From contig NZ_BMVW01000002.1 of NCBI RefSeq assembly GCF_014650915.1, forward strand, positions 649,677-713,676: a stretch of DNA of 64,000 nt. Reading direction: 5' to 3'. Shown one piece after another: positions 41,870 through 49,845 of the stretch (within the stretch, counting starts at the first letter, position 1; every line of letters starts with the position of its first letter). The stretch comes from Streptomyces poonensis (GTDB lineage: Bacteria; Actinomycetota; Actinomycetes; Streptomycetales; Streptomycetaceae). Under the pieces are notes generated by a model that worked only from the letters and a program-made list of their open reading frames with translations, was not told the origin of the DNA and did no database searches. The translations under genes and the position numbers were made by a program.

Positions 41870-42237
41870 GCCGGCCCGTCCTCCGCGGCCCCGTCCCCGG
41901 CCTGGTTCCCTGCACCTCCTGGGACGACGAACTCGCCCAGCTCGCCGCCACGCTGACAGCCTGGCGCGAGGAGATCACAACGGGCAACGGCGAGGTGCAC
42001 GTCGGCACCCATGCACCGCTTCAAGGGCCTCGAATACCAGAAGCTGGCCATCGTCGGCGCCCGCGACGGAGTCATCCCCCGCACCGCGGTCATAGAGCGC
42101 TACCGCACCACCGATCCCCAGCGCTGCGCCCGCGAGGAACTCAAGGCACGCTCGCTGCTCTGCTGGCCGCGACCCGTGCCCGCGACGCGCCGCGCATCAG
42201 CCGGCACGACAAGCCGAGCCCGTACTTGCCGGCTTGA
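41870..42237 (+). pseudogene. C-terminal fragment of a UvrD/PcrA-type helicase
   Basis: The plus strand encodes CTSWDDELAQLAATLTAWRE, then in another frame MHRFKGLEYQKLAIVGARDG and VIPRTAVIERYRTTDPQR, then back to ATRARDAPRISRHDKPSPYL. These are the last motifs of a superfamily 1 helicase. An extra C near 42008 and a second shift near 42165 break it. Its 5' part is replaced by IS5 remnants. Confidence 0.78.
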
Positions 42238-42404
42238 GCTGCTACGCCTGCCAAGTGGGTCAGCGCTCGGGGACGTTCCGTACGTACGACGCTGACCCGC
42301 TTGCTTCGGGAAACCGAGGGTGGGTTGCGAGCACGCACCAGGCCACGCTTTCGGACAGCGATGACACCGGGTCATCGGCGGCTGCCGCCTGCATTCTGGG
42401 GCAC

Positions 42405-42495
42405 CACCGAGTGTTCAAGGAGGCCAGCAGCTGGTCGAGGTCGGTGTCGTGGAAGCGGCGCACGGTCTCGCGGTCGAGGTTCAGACGCAATGCCG
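42405..42495 (-). pseudogene. ISL3-type transposase fragment
   Basis: The minus strand reads ATALRLNLDRETVRRFHDTD followed by LDQLLAS, the helix-turn-helix linker of ISL3-family transposases of Streptomyces. Only about 30 codons remain. It overlaps the 3' end of the esterase gene. Confidence 0.65.
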
Positions 42496-43764
42496 TTGCT
42501 GGGTGGCCATCCACTGCCAGATGTGTGTTCCGTTGATGCTGGGGTCGTTGCGGGCGGCATATATCCACGACCAGTGGCCGTCGAACTGGTAGCCGTTCCA
42601 TACGACGTGGTCGTAGAGCGTCATCAGCGAGCCGGAGATGACCTCGTGCGCGTGGGCGGTATTGGCCTGGGGATCCACAGTGGTGTCGTCGCGGGAGGCG
42701 ACGAGCCAAGTGGGAGTGCTGATCTGTGCCAGCTCGCTGTCGGGGATCAGGGGTGCATTCCCGGCCGGGAAGGACGTGACAACGCCGCAGATCGGCACGG
42801 AGGCAGCGAACAGGGTGGGATAGACGGTGGTCATCTTCATGCTCATGTAGCCGCCGTTGCTGCAGCCGGCGACGTAGATCCGGTCGTGGTCGACGCGGTT
42901 CCTCCGCGTGACGTCGTCGATGATCTCGTGGATGAGGGGGGCGAAGCGGGGGCCGTCCTCCATCCAGTACGAGGTGCTTTGCGGAGCGAGGACATAGGCG
43001 CCGTTGAAGATGCGCTGTGCCTGGGGGGTGGCGAAGCCCAGGGCGCCGCGGTTGGCTCGTAGCGTGGTCTCGTTGTCGTAGTAGTTGTCGGGCAGGGAGG
43101 CGCCCTCACCGCCGCCGTGCAGCCAGACGACCAGCGGGTGCCTGCCCCGTCGGGAGGAGTGGGAGCCGGTGGGTGAGTACAGCCGGTACTTCATTCCCGA
43201 GCCGGAGATGTGGGAGCTGAACGCGTCCACCTCGGGGTCTGACAGCCGAGGGTCCTGCACGAAGTTCTGGATGACGATCGATCGGTGATTGCGCAGGGTG
43301 ATCGGGGCGTGCTGAGTGAGGGTGTAGGTGAGGTCGAGCATCACGTTGCGGCCCTTGCCCGCGACGTAGCCGAGCGTGCTGCCCCCGGTCTGGCCCTCGG
43401 CATGGCTCAGTTCGAGCACGATGTTGTCGCGGTGGTCGAGCCGGACAGCGGTCACTGTGCGGTCGACGTCGTACTCGCCGAGGATGACGTCGTCGGCGGC
43501 GATGGGGATCGGGCTGGTGGCTCGGGCGTGCACGCTGAAGGTGCCGGTGGTCAGGCTGGCCGGGTCGATCGGACCGAGCCGGGCGGTCTTGAGGGTGATC
43601 GAGGTGACCTGTTCGCCGCCGTCGAGCACCTGGGCGTTCAGGGTGAATCTCACGCTGGTGGTCGCACGGTCGTCGGCATACGCGGCGACGCCGGGCAGGG
43701 ACAGACCGGCGGCGGCGCCCGCGCCGGCGGCCAGAATGGTGCGACGGCTGATCGATGTTGCCAT
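42481..43764 (-). CDS. Secreted PHB-depolymerase/esterase-like hydrolase
   Basis: A 427-residue alpha/beta hydrolase exported by the Tat route (SISRRTILAAGAGAAAG). An N-terminal beta domain (30-190) is followed by the hydrolase domain: oxyanion region PLVVWLHGGGEGA, nucleophile elbow GCSNGGYMS, acid in VASRDDTTVDPQ and histidine in DGHWSWIY. It resembles esterase/PHB-depolymerase family proteins. The last residues (RHCV) are read out of frame from an ISL3 transposase fragment, so the natural C-terminus may have been replaced by a few residues. The active site is intact. Confidence 0.85.
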   Translation of the reverse strand: MATSISRRTILAAGAGAAAGLSLPGVAAYADDRATTSVRFTLNAQVLDGGEQVTSITLKTARLGPIDPASLTTGTFSVHARATSPIPIAADDVILGEYDVDRTVTAVRLDHRDNIVLELSHAEGQTGGSTLGYVAGKGRNVMLDLTYTLTQHAPITLRNHRSIVIQNFVQDPRLSDPEVDAFSSHISGSGMKYRLYSPTGSHSSRRGRHPLVVWLHGGGEGASLPDNYYDNETTLRANRGALGFATPQAQRIFNGAYVLAPQSTSYWMEDGPRFAPLIHEIIDDVTRRNRVDHDRIYVAGCSNGGYMSMKMTTVYPTLFAASVPICGVVTSFPAGNAPLIPDSELAQISTPTWLVASRDDTTVDPQANTAHAHEVISGSLMTLYDHVVWNGYQFDGHWSWIYAARNDPSINGTHIWQWMATQQRHCV

Positions 43765-44064
43765 GCGGACTCCTTATGTGGTGCGAAGGCTTCATCGCGG
43801 CCTGGGCCCCGAGCCCGGCGGTGAGGCTGCCGAGGAGTTGACCGCGGCTTACCACGTGCAGGATCAGGATGGTCGGTGTCATGAGCAGGACAGAGTCGGG
43901 CGCCACCCGGCACGTTACCGGCGTCGCCTCGTAGCGGACAGGGGTCCGCCTGGTCCTGGACCGACTCGTCGGCGGCGTCAAGGCCACCCTGGAAGTCCTC
44001 ACCCGCATGGAACGCTCACCATGACCCGCACACGTCCCGAAGCACCGGCGGCTCTGCCGCCCGG
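43765..44064. other. Gap with a possible gene tail
   Basis: Upstream of the esterase. On the plus strand VRLVLDRLVGGVKATLEVLT followed by RMERSP ends at a TGA at 44022-44024 and has good codon use, so it may be the C-terminus of a lost gene. Nothing else was recognised. Confidence 0.35.
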
Positions 44065-44425
44065 CCCCGGCGGTACCCCAGCGACACCACGGACGCCGAG
44101 TGGGGGATCACGGAACCTTTGCTGCCTCCGCCGGCCTGCACTCAGCCCACCGGCGGGCGCCCGGAGAAACACCCGCGGCGCAACGTGGTCGATGCCATCC
44201 GCTACGTCAACGACAACGGCTGCAACTGGCGCTCCGTGCCGGTCGCCTTCGGTCCCCTGGTGCACGGTGTTCGGGTTCTTCCAGCGCCGGCGGGCCAGCG
44301 GTGTCCTGGCCCGCATCCACGCCGAGCTGCACGAGCGGGTCCGTCTGCACGACTTGGATCAACCCTCGCACCGTCGCGGTGATCCTGGACTCCCAGTCCG
44401 TCGAGGCAGCCGAGACGGCGAGACG
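44065..44425 (+). pseudogene. IS5-family transposase, frameshifted and truncated
   Basis: The plus strand reads RYPSDTTDAEWGITEPLLPP, PTGGRPEKHPRRNVVDAIRY, VNDNGCNWRSVPV, then in a second frame TVFGFFQRRRASGVLARIHA and ELHERVRLHD, then in a third TVAVILDSQSVEAAET. Two frameshifts and loss of the C-terminal half make it inactive. Confidence 0.8.
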
Positions 44426-45030
44426 GTGGGCCTGGCCATGTTCTCGTTGACGGTCTCCTCCACGCTCCCCGTCGGCCGGAGCTCGCGGTAAAGGCGGCGG
44501 AACTCCGGCAGCAGCTCCGGGTGGTGCGCGGACACATAGTCCGTGACCGCGTCGAAGGGCTCAGGTCCCGCGTAACCGTTGTCCTCACCCATGAACTGCA
44601 CCGGGCGGTCGGGGTGGCGAACGTTGTGGGCGCGCATCCACCTCAGCAGATCGAGATACTCGCGGGTGTTCCATATCCGGTAGGAGCTCTGGAACTCCTC
44701 CCGCATGAGCTCCCCCGGGTCGCCCTTCCCGTACAACACGTACTCGTTGAGGACCAGGCCTGTGGACCAGGGCGCCTCCAGCGCGAAGGTGGTGAAGCCT
44801 TGCTCCTCGACGAGGTACCGGAAAACGCGGTGCTTCATCGTGAAGAACTGCCGAGAGCTGTGCGTAACCTCACCCAGGCCGACGATCTTCGCCCGAGCCG
44901 ATCATGCGGCCGAGCGGGCGCAGATCGCTGCCGGGGACGCCGGCCGGGCGGCGACCGTCAGCGTGGCGACCCCGAGCGTCAGCGCCAGCAGGAGCAGCAG
45001 TAACCGATGCAATCGATGTCATCTGTGGGA
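44400..45030 (-). pseudogene. Erythromycin-esterase-family gene, broken
   Basis: Three frames share one protein: a signal peptide (LHRLLLLLLALTLGVATLTV, about 44950-45020), then DLRPLGRMIG, then GLGEVTHSSRQFFTMKHRVF, RYLVEEQGFTTFALEAPWST, VQFMGEDNGYAGPEPFDAVT and LLPEFRRLYRELRPT. This is the N-terminal half of a secreted erythromycin-esterase-like protein (catalytic GE.TH motif). Frameshifts near 44900 and 44950 and loss of the C-terminal half show it is dead. Its 3' end runs into the IS5 remnant. Confidence 0.8.
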
Positions 45031-45192
45031 TACAGGCATGGACCAAGGCTGCCGATGGGTGGCAGGTCCGGGGCAGCCTGCCACCTTCAGTCTTCCTCCT
45101 GGGGACAACCACAGGTCCGCTGTAGAGCAAATGCCACTCCAAGACCTGCCGCCCGCCTGCGGCGCCTCCCATGACTCGACCATCGCTGAGAA

Positions 45193-45770
45193 GCTGTCCT
45201 ACCGTTCTGACACGGCCCCAGGCCGGTCATTCGTAGGAGGATCGAAGGGGCCTGGGCGTCCGGGGTGGGCTGAGACGCTGTCGCTGTTCGATGGCTCTTG
45301 TTCACTCGGCCGCCCCGGGCTGGTCGTGTCCCACGACGTGGTGCAGGTCGGGATGGTCTTGGTGCAGCCCCTGGCACGGGGCGAGCCATCCTGTGACGGT
45401 CATCGAGACCCGGCCAAGGCTCTCGACCAAAGGACGCACACGACGGCTCTGGACCAGTCTGCCCTGCTGGAGTTGCTCGAAGCGCTGAAGGCCGCCGATG
45501 CCGGCGACGTGGTCCGCCAGGCCCTGTGCAGGCGGTGCTGCAGGCGCTGATCGAGGCGGAGGTCACCGCGGTCATCGGCGCCGCCCCGCACCAGCGCACG
45601 AGCGAGCGCATCCCTGGGGGGTCTCCACCGCGGGCCTGCGCGAGCAGCTGTGCCACGCCGATGTCGGAACCATCGAGCGGCGACAAGCTCGCTGCCATAC
45701 CCGGAGTCCCCGGACCTGCCGATCCTACGAATGACCGACGCCGGCCCGTGTTGAGAACGGTAGGACAAGC
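45193..45770. mobile_element. Decayed element with ~100-bp imperfect terminal inverted repeats
   Basis: The left end (45193-45297: GCTGTCCTACCGTTCT..., GGTCATTCGTAGGA..., ending TTCGATGG) and the right end (45666-45770, read in reverse) match over roughly 100 bp with small gaps. Between them the plus strand has ALLELLEALKAADAGDVVRQ and, one frame on, AVLQALIEAEVTAVIGAA, the N-terminus of an IS256-type (mutator) transposase. Most of the transposase is missing. The element therefore looks like a deletion derivative or MITE. Confidence 0.7.
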
Positions 45771-45831
45771 TGAGCCGGAGTGAGTCAGCAGCCGGCCGGC
45801 GGGGGAACCCGTCCCGCAGGCAGGACCTGCC

Positions 45832-46905
45832 CTACAGGTGCGGGTAGTCGGTGTAGCCGTGGTGGTCACCGCCGTAGAAGGTGGCGGGGTCCGGTGTGTT
45901 GTACGGACCCTGGGCGGCCAGACGAGCGGGCAGGTCGGGGTTGGCGAGGAACAGCGCCCCGAAGGCGATCATGTCCGCGGTGCCGTCCTGGATCAGGGCG
46001 AGCGCGTCCGGGCCGGTGGGCTCCGGGTGGGTGAGCGGGTTGAGGATGAACATCGAGGGCCAGGTCTTGCGCAGGCGAGTGGTCAGTGCCCGGTCGGCTC
46101 CTTCGATCATGTGCAGGTAGGCGAGGTTCAGCTCGCCGAGCCCGGTGACCAGGGTGGTGTAGGTGTGCTCCAGATCCGCCGCGTCCTTCTCGGCGATGTC
46201 GTTGTAGGGGTTTCCCGGCGAGATGCGGAAGCCGGTGCGGTGGCCGCCGATCGCTCCCGCGACGGCGGCGGCCACCTCCAGACCGAAGCGGACCCGGCCG
46301 GCGACATCACCACCCCAGCCATCGGTGCGCCGGTTGGTGTTGGGCGCGAGGAACTGGTGGATCAGGTAGCCGTTCGCGCCGTGGATCTCCACCCCGTCGA
46401 AGCCTGCGGCGATCGCGTTGCGTGCCGCGTCGGTGAAGTCGGCGACGGTGCGGGCGATGGCATCGGCGTCCAGTTCCTGCGGGGTGACGAAATCCATCGG
46501 CCCCTGGTGGGTGAACACCTGGCCCCTCGCGGCGACAGACGACGGTGCGACGGGGCTCAGACCGAGAGGAAGCAGGCTGGGATGGCTGATGCGGCCGGTG
46601 TGCATCAGCTGCGCGAAGATCACTCCGTCTTCGCGGTGAACGGCATCGGTGACCTTGCGCCAGGCGGCCACCTGCTCCGGCGAATGCAGGCCCGGCGTGT
46701 CGGGGTACCCCTGGCCGACCGGCGAGGGCTGTATCCCTTCGGTGACGATGAGGCCGGCGCTCGCGCGCTGGCTGTAGTAGGTCGCCATCAGATCGGTCGC
46801 GGTGGCTCCCGGCCCGTAGGCCCGGCTGCGGGTCATCGGGGCCATCACGATGCGGTTGGCCAGCGACTGGCCGGCCACATCGATCGGGGCGAACGCGTTC
46901 GTCAT
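45832..46905 (-). CDS. Old-yellow-enzyme-type alkene reductase
   Basis: A 357-residue FMN-dependent TIM-barrel ene-reductase that reduces activated alkenes with NAD(P)H. Motifs: NRIVMAPMTRSRA, GLIVTEGIQPSPVGQGYP, QLMHTGRISHP, FDGVEIHGANGYLIHQFLAP (His/Asn that bind the carbonyl), RRTDGWGGDVAGRVRF, and FGALFLANPDLPARL. Start ATG after GGGAGATCCCC. A MarR regulator and a quinone oxidoreductase lie upstream on the same strand, suggesting a shared response to electrophiles or quinones. Confidence 0.93.
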   Translation of the reverse strand: MTNAFAPIDVAGQSLANRIVMAPMTRSRAYGPGATATDLMATYYSQRASAGLIVTEGIQPSPVGQGYPDTPGLHSPEQVAAWRKVTDAVHREDGVIFAQLMHTGRISHPSLLPLGLSPVAPSSVAARGQVFTHQGPMDFVTPQELDADAIARTVADFTDAARNAIAAGFDGVEIHGANGYLIHQFLAPNTNRRTDGWGGDVAGRVRFGLEVAAAVAGAIGGHRTGFRISPGNPYNDIAEKDAADLEHTYTTLVTGLGELNLAYLHMIEGADRALTTRLRKTWPSMFILNPLTHPEPTGPDALALIQDGTADMIAFGALFLANPDLPARLAAQGPYNTPDPATFYGGDHHGYTDYPHL

Positions 46906-47222
46906 GGGGATCTCCCTGCTGTCAACAAAGGATGGAGGAGAAGAAGAGCCGGCTGCGGCGCGGCTGCGCTGCGGGCAGTTCCGGTACGCCGGCCGGAACG
47001 GCGGGTCTGCGCCCGTGTGGCGCCGGCGGGCCTACGGTGCGCCGGCGTGCGTACACGTGCGTTCCTCGACCGCCGCGGTGACGCGCCACTCATACGCGGC
47101 GTTGAGGCGTCCGTGGAGGTTTCTTGTGGCCCCGGGCGGCGAGGGCTGCCCTTGGGGTGCCCTCGCTCTGCGCGGGGTGGGGGGCGGTGTGCCGGGCGAG
47201 TGGGCCGTCCGGCCGTGCCTGA
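46906..47222. other. Gap without recognised gene
   Basis: The stretch between the reductase start and the MarR stop is GC-rich with several Gly/Arg-coding frames but no recognised product. It must hold the reductase promoter; no convincing -10 box was found. Confidence 0.4.
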
Positions 47223-47702
47223 TTACCCGACAGGTGCCTGCCGGCTGTGGTCCCTGACCGACTTCTCGATGGTGTGCGCACACGTGGTGAACGTCTCGAC
47301 CTGGTCAGGGGTCAGATCGCGCACGGAGATCTGTTCCAGGGTGCGCCACATGTCGGCGATGGGCTCCTGCAGGGCACGGCCGGTATCGGTGAGGCTGACC
47401 ACCATGACCCGCCGGTCGTGGGGAGCGGGCTCCCGGGTGACCAGTCCGGCCTCCTGCATGCGGCGCAGCGACTTGGAGACGGTGGAGTGGTCGAGGCCGA
47501 CGCGCTCCAGCAGTTCTGACTGTGTCTGGCCGTCGCGGTCGAAGAGCTGCATCAGCAGCAGCTCCTGTCCCGGGTGCAGGTCCAGGGCGCGCAGCATGGC
47601 GGCGGCGTGGCCGCGGTGGGCACGGGCGAGCTGGAAGATGGCGTAGCTCAATCGCCCGTCGCGCGCCGCGTTCGGCAGCTCCGATGAGGTGGTGTCGGAC
47701 AT
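47223..47702 (-). CDS. MarR-family transcriptional regulator
   Basis: A 159-residue winged-helix dimer: RLSYAIFQLARAHRGHAAAM, LDLHPGQELLLMQLFDRDGQ, helix-turn-helix TQSELLERVGLDHSTVSKSL, wing REPAPHDRRVMVVSLTDTGR and a C-terminal dimer helix. AGGAG precedes the ATG. Such proteins usually repress neighbouring detoxification genes. The likely operators are the two palindromes upstream of the oxidoreductase gene (48694-48738). Confidence 0.92.
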   Translation of the reverse strand: MSDTTSSELPNAARDGRLSYAIFQLARAHRGHAAAMLRALDLHPGQELLLMQLFDRDGQTQSELLERVGLDHSTVSKSLRRMQEAGLVTREPAPHDRRVMVVSLTDTGRALQEPIADMWRTLEQISVRDLTPDQVETFTTCAHTIEKSVRDHSRQAPVG

Positions 47703-47736
47703 TGCTGCTCCTGATCACAAGAGTGGGGGTGGTCGG

Positions 47737-48651
47737 TCAGTCGACGGTGAGGACAATCTTGCCGCGGTTGTGGCCGGCGTCGCTGGCCTGCTGTGCCTTG
47801 GCGGCTTCTGCCAGCGGGTAGGTGGCGCTGATCGTGGTCACCAGTGTGCCGTCGGCGGCCTGCTGGGCCAGTTCGGCCAGCCGCGCGGCGGAGCGGCGCT
47901 GCGGGCCCTCGGCGAAGACGATGCCGAGTTCGCGGGCACGGAAGTCGGCGGTGGTGACGATCCGGCCGGTGCCGCCGCGCAGGGTGATGGAGTCCTCCAG
48001 TGCGCCCTTGCCCGCGGCGTCGAAGACGGCGTCCACCCCTTCGGGGGCGAGCTCGCGGACCCGCTGGACCAGGTTGTCCCCGTAGACCAGCGCGGTCGCG
48101 CCGAGCGAGGTGACGTACTCCTGGTTGGCCGGCCCGGCGGTGCCGATGACGCGGGCGCCGCGGGCGACGGCGAGCTGGACGGCGATGGTGCCGAGCGCGC
48201 CGGACGCCCCGTGGATCAGCAGCGTCTCACCCGGGGTGATGCCGAGCAGGTCCAGCACGCGTTCGGCACCGTCGCTCGCCACGGGCAGGGCGGCGGCGTG
48301 TGTCCAGTCCAGGCCGGCCGGCTTGGGCGCGAGGACGGCCGCGAACGCCAGGGCGTACTGGGCGTAGGAGCCGGTGTCGGACCAGCCCAGGACCTCGTCC
48401 CCCACCTTCAGGTGGTCGACGTCCTCGCCGACGGCGTCGACCACACCGGCGATCTCCCCGCCGGGCACGGCGGGCAGCGTGGTGGGGAAGATGGCCTCCA
48501 TGACACCGGAGCGGATCTTGCCGTCCACCGGGTTCACGCCGACAGCCTGTACACGCACACGGACCTGGCCGGGGCCGGGCTGAGGAATGTCGATCTCCGC
48601 CTCGTGCAGAACCTCGGTGCCGCCGAACGCGTCGAAAACGATGGCCTTCAT
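47737..48651 (-). CDS. NADP-dependent quinone oxidoreductase (zinc-free MDR type)
   Basis: A 304-residue medium-chain reductase: MKAIVFDAFGGTEVLHEAEI, AVGVNPVDGKIRSG, PAVPGGEIAGVVDAVGEDVD, the NADPH loop LLIHGASGALGTIAVQLAVA and HNRGKIVLTVD at the end. It lacks the cysteine cluster of zinc-dependent relatives, so it is a quinone-oxidoreductase-like enzyme. It lies first in a row with MarR and the ene-reductase, and two palindromic sites lie 45-85 bp upstream. Confidence 0.92.
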   Translation of the reverse strand: MKAIVFDAFGGTEVLHEAEIDIPQPGPGQVRVRVQAVGVNPVDGKIRSGVMEAIFPTTLPAVPGGEIAGVVDAVGEDVDHLKVGDEVLGWSDTGSYAQYALAFAAVLAPKPAGLDWTHAAALPVASDGAERVLDLLGITPGETLLIHGASGALGTIAVQLAVARGARVIGTAGPANQEYVTSLGATALVYGDNLVQRVRELAPEGVDAVFDAAGKGALEDSITLRGGTGRIVTTADFRARELGIVFAEGPQRRSAARLAELAQQAADGTLVTTISATYPLAEAAKAQQASDAGHNRGKIVLTVD

Positions 48652-48693
48652 GACTGGGGTCTCCTCAAGTGGGATGCCGCGCCGACCACTTTC

Positions 48694-48738
48694 TGTGGCC
48701 AGCCACATAAAAGTAACACCGATTGTGTGGCTAGCCAA
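48694..48738. promoter_or_regulatory. Paired palindromic operators TGTGGCYAGCCA
   Basis: TGTGGCCAGCCACA (48694-48707) and TGTGGCTAGCCAA (48726-48738) are two near-perfect inverted repeats with centres 32 bp apart, about three helical turns. They sit upstream of the quinone oxidoreductase, in AT-richer DNA suited to a promoter. The nearby MarR protein is the likely ligand. Confidence 0.65.
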
Positions 48739-48742
48739 GTAA

Positions 48743-49474
48743 TTGCTTCGAGGGGGATCCCGGAGGCGATCCGCCTGTCGGCGAAACGGGCCCGGCGGCC
48801 AACCTGACCCACAAGCGGGTCCCGGCCGACCAGCAGTCCACCGCCCGGAAGAACCTCGTCCCGGACAAAGACTGGCGACCGAGGACCCGGTCCTCTTCGA
48901 GGGGACGGCGTGCGCCTCCGGCCGCCTCCACCCGCCGGAGCGCCGGAGGTTCGGCGCGCTGCTGCTCGCCTGCGCACGGCCGGGCGCCACCGTGCACATC
49001 TCCGAGATGTTCCGCCCCGCGCGCGGCACCGGACACATCCTCGACATGCTCGACGTCCTCCACCTCGACCAGGTGGCGCTGCCCATCCACGACGGGGCGT
49101 TCTCCGCTATGGACCTCACCGCCCGCCACCCGCGCACCGGCGAGCCGCTGTCCGCGGTGAAGTCCATGGCGCAGACCCTCGCCGTCGGCGAACTCCAGCG
49201 CGAGCTGACCCACGACGGGCTGCGGGCCGCCGACGCCAAGGGCAACGAAGGGGGACGCCACCCCGCCGTGGCGGCCGACAAGACCGGCACCGTCCGCACC
49301 GCGTGCCTGGAAGGCCGGTCCATCACCGGCATCGCCCGCGACCACGGCGTCAGCCGCAGCGGCATCCGCACCGTCGTCGCCGACCTCCTGCCCGACCACA
49401 CCGCCATCGAGAAGCCCCCCATTACCGTCTTCGTAGCCCCGCGATGGGGTTACCGGCCTTCGGAGTTGGCATGA
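48743..49474 (+). pseudogene. Serine recombinase (resolvase) remnant
   Basis: From about 48930 the frame matches a Streptomyces resolvase: TVHISEMFRPARGTGHILDM, HDGAFSAMDLTARHPRTGEP, VKSMAQTLAVGELQRELTHD, GLRAADAKGNEGGRHPAV and a Hin-like helix-turn-helix (GRSITGIARDHGVSRSGIRT). The first part, with the catalytic serine, is not recognisable, so the protein cannot be active although the frame is open. Confidence 0.7.
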
Positions 49475-49657
49475 CAACTTCCCCTTGTCGAGTGCATGGC
49501 CCGGGGGGTGGTGTCACCAGTTCCGGGGGCACTGACAGACCGCTGACCAGGGGCATGACCACCGGCTTCTCCGCAGGTCGGGAGGCTCTTCGTAATGTGG
49601 ATGTGGCGATCGGTGCCGTGGCAGGGCCGGGTGAGCACGACCGGAGGACACCACACA

Positions 49658-49845
49658 TGATCGACACCGGCGACATCGACATCGACATCTACCTGGGCCT
49701 GGACGTAGGCAAGGGCGAACACCACGCCACCGCCCTCACCCCGGCCGACAAGAAGACCCTTGACCGCAGACTGCCCAACAGCGAAGCCCCAGCGCCGCGG
49801 GGTCTTCACCAAGCTGCAGGCCAGGCACGGCACCGTCCTCGGTGC
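49658..49845 (+). pseudogene. IS110-family transposase 5' fragment
   Basis: The ATG at 49658 begins MIDTGDIDIDIYLGLDVGKG and EHHATALTPADKKTLDRRLP, and one frame on RGVFTKLQARHGTVL. This is the start of an IS110-family DEDD transposase. It is cut at 49845, exactly where the LanC-like sequence begins. Either the IS end deletion or a recombination removed both the transposase body and the LanC N-terminus. Confidence 0.82.
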
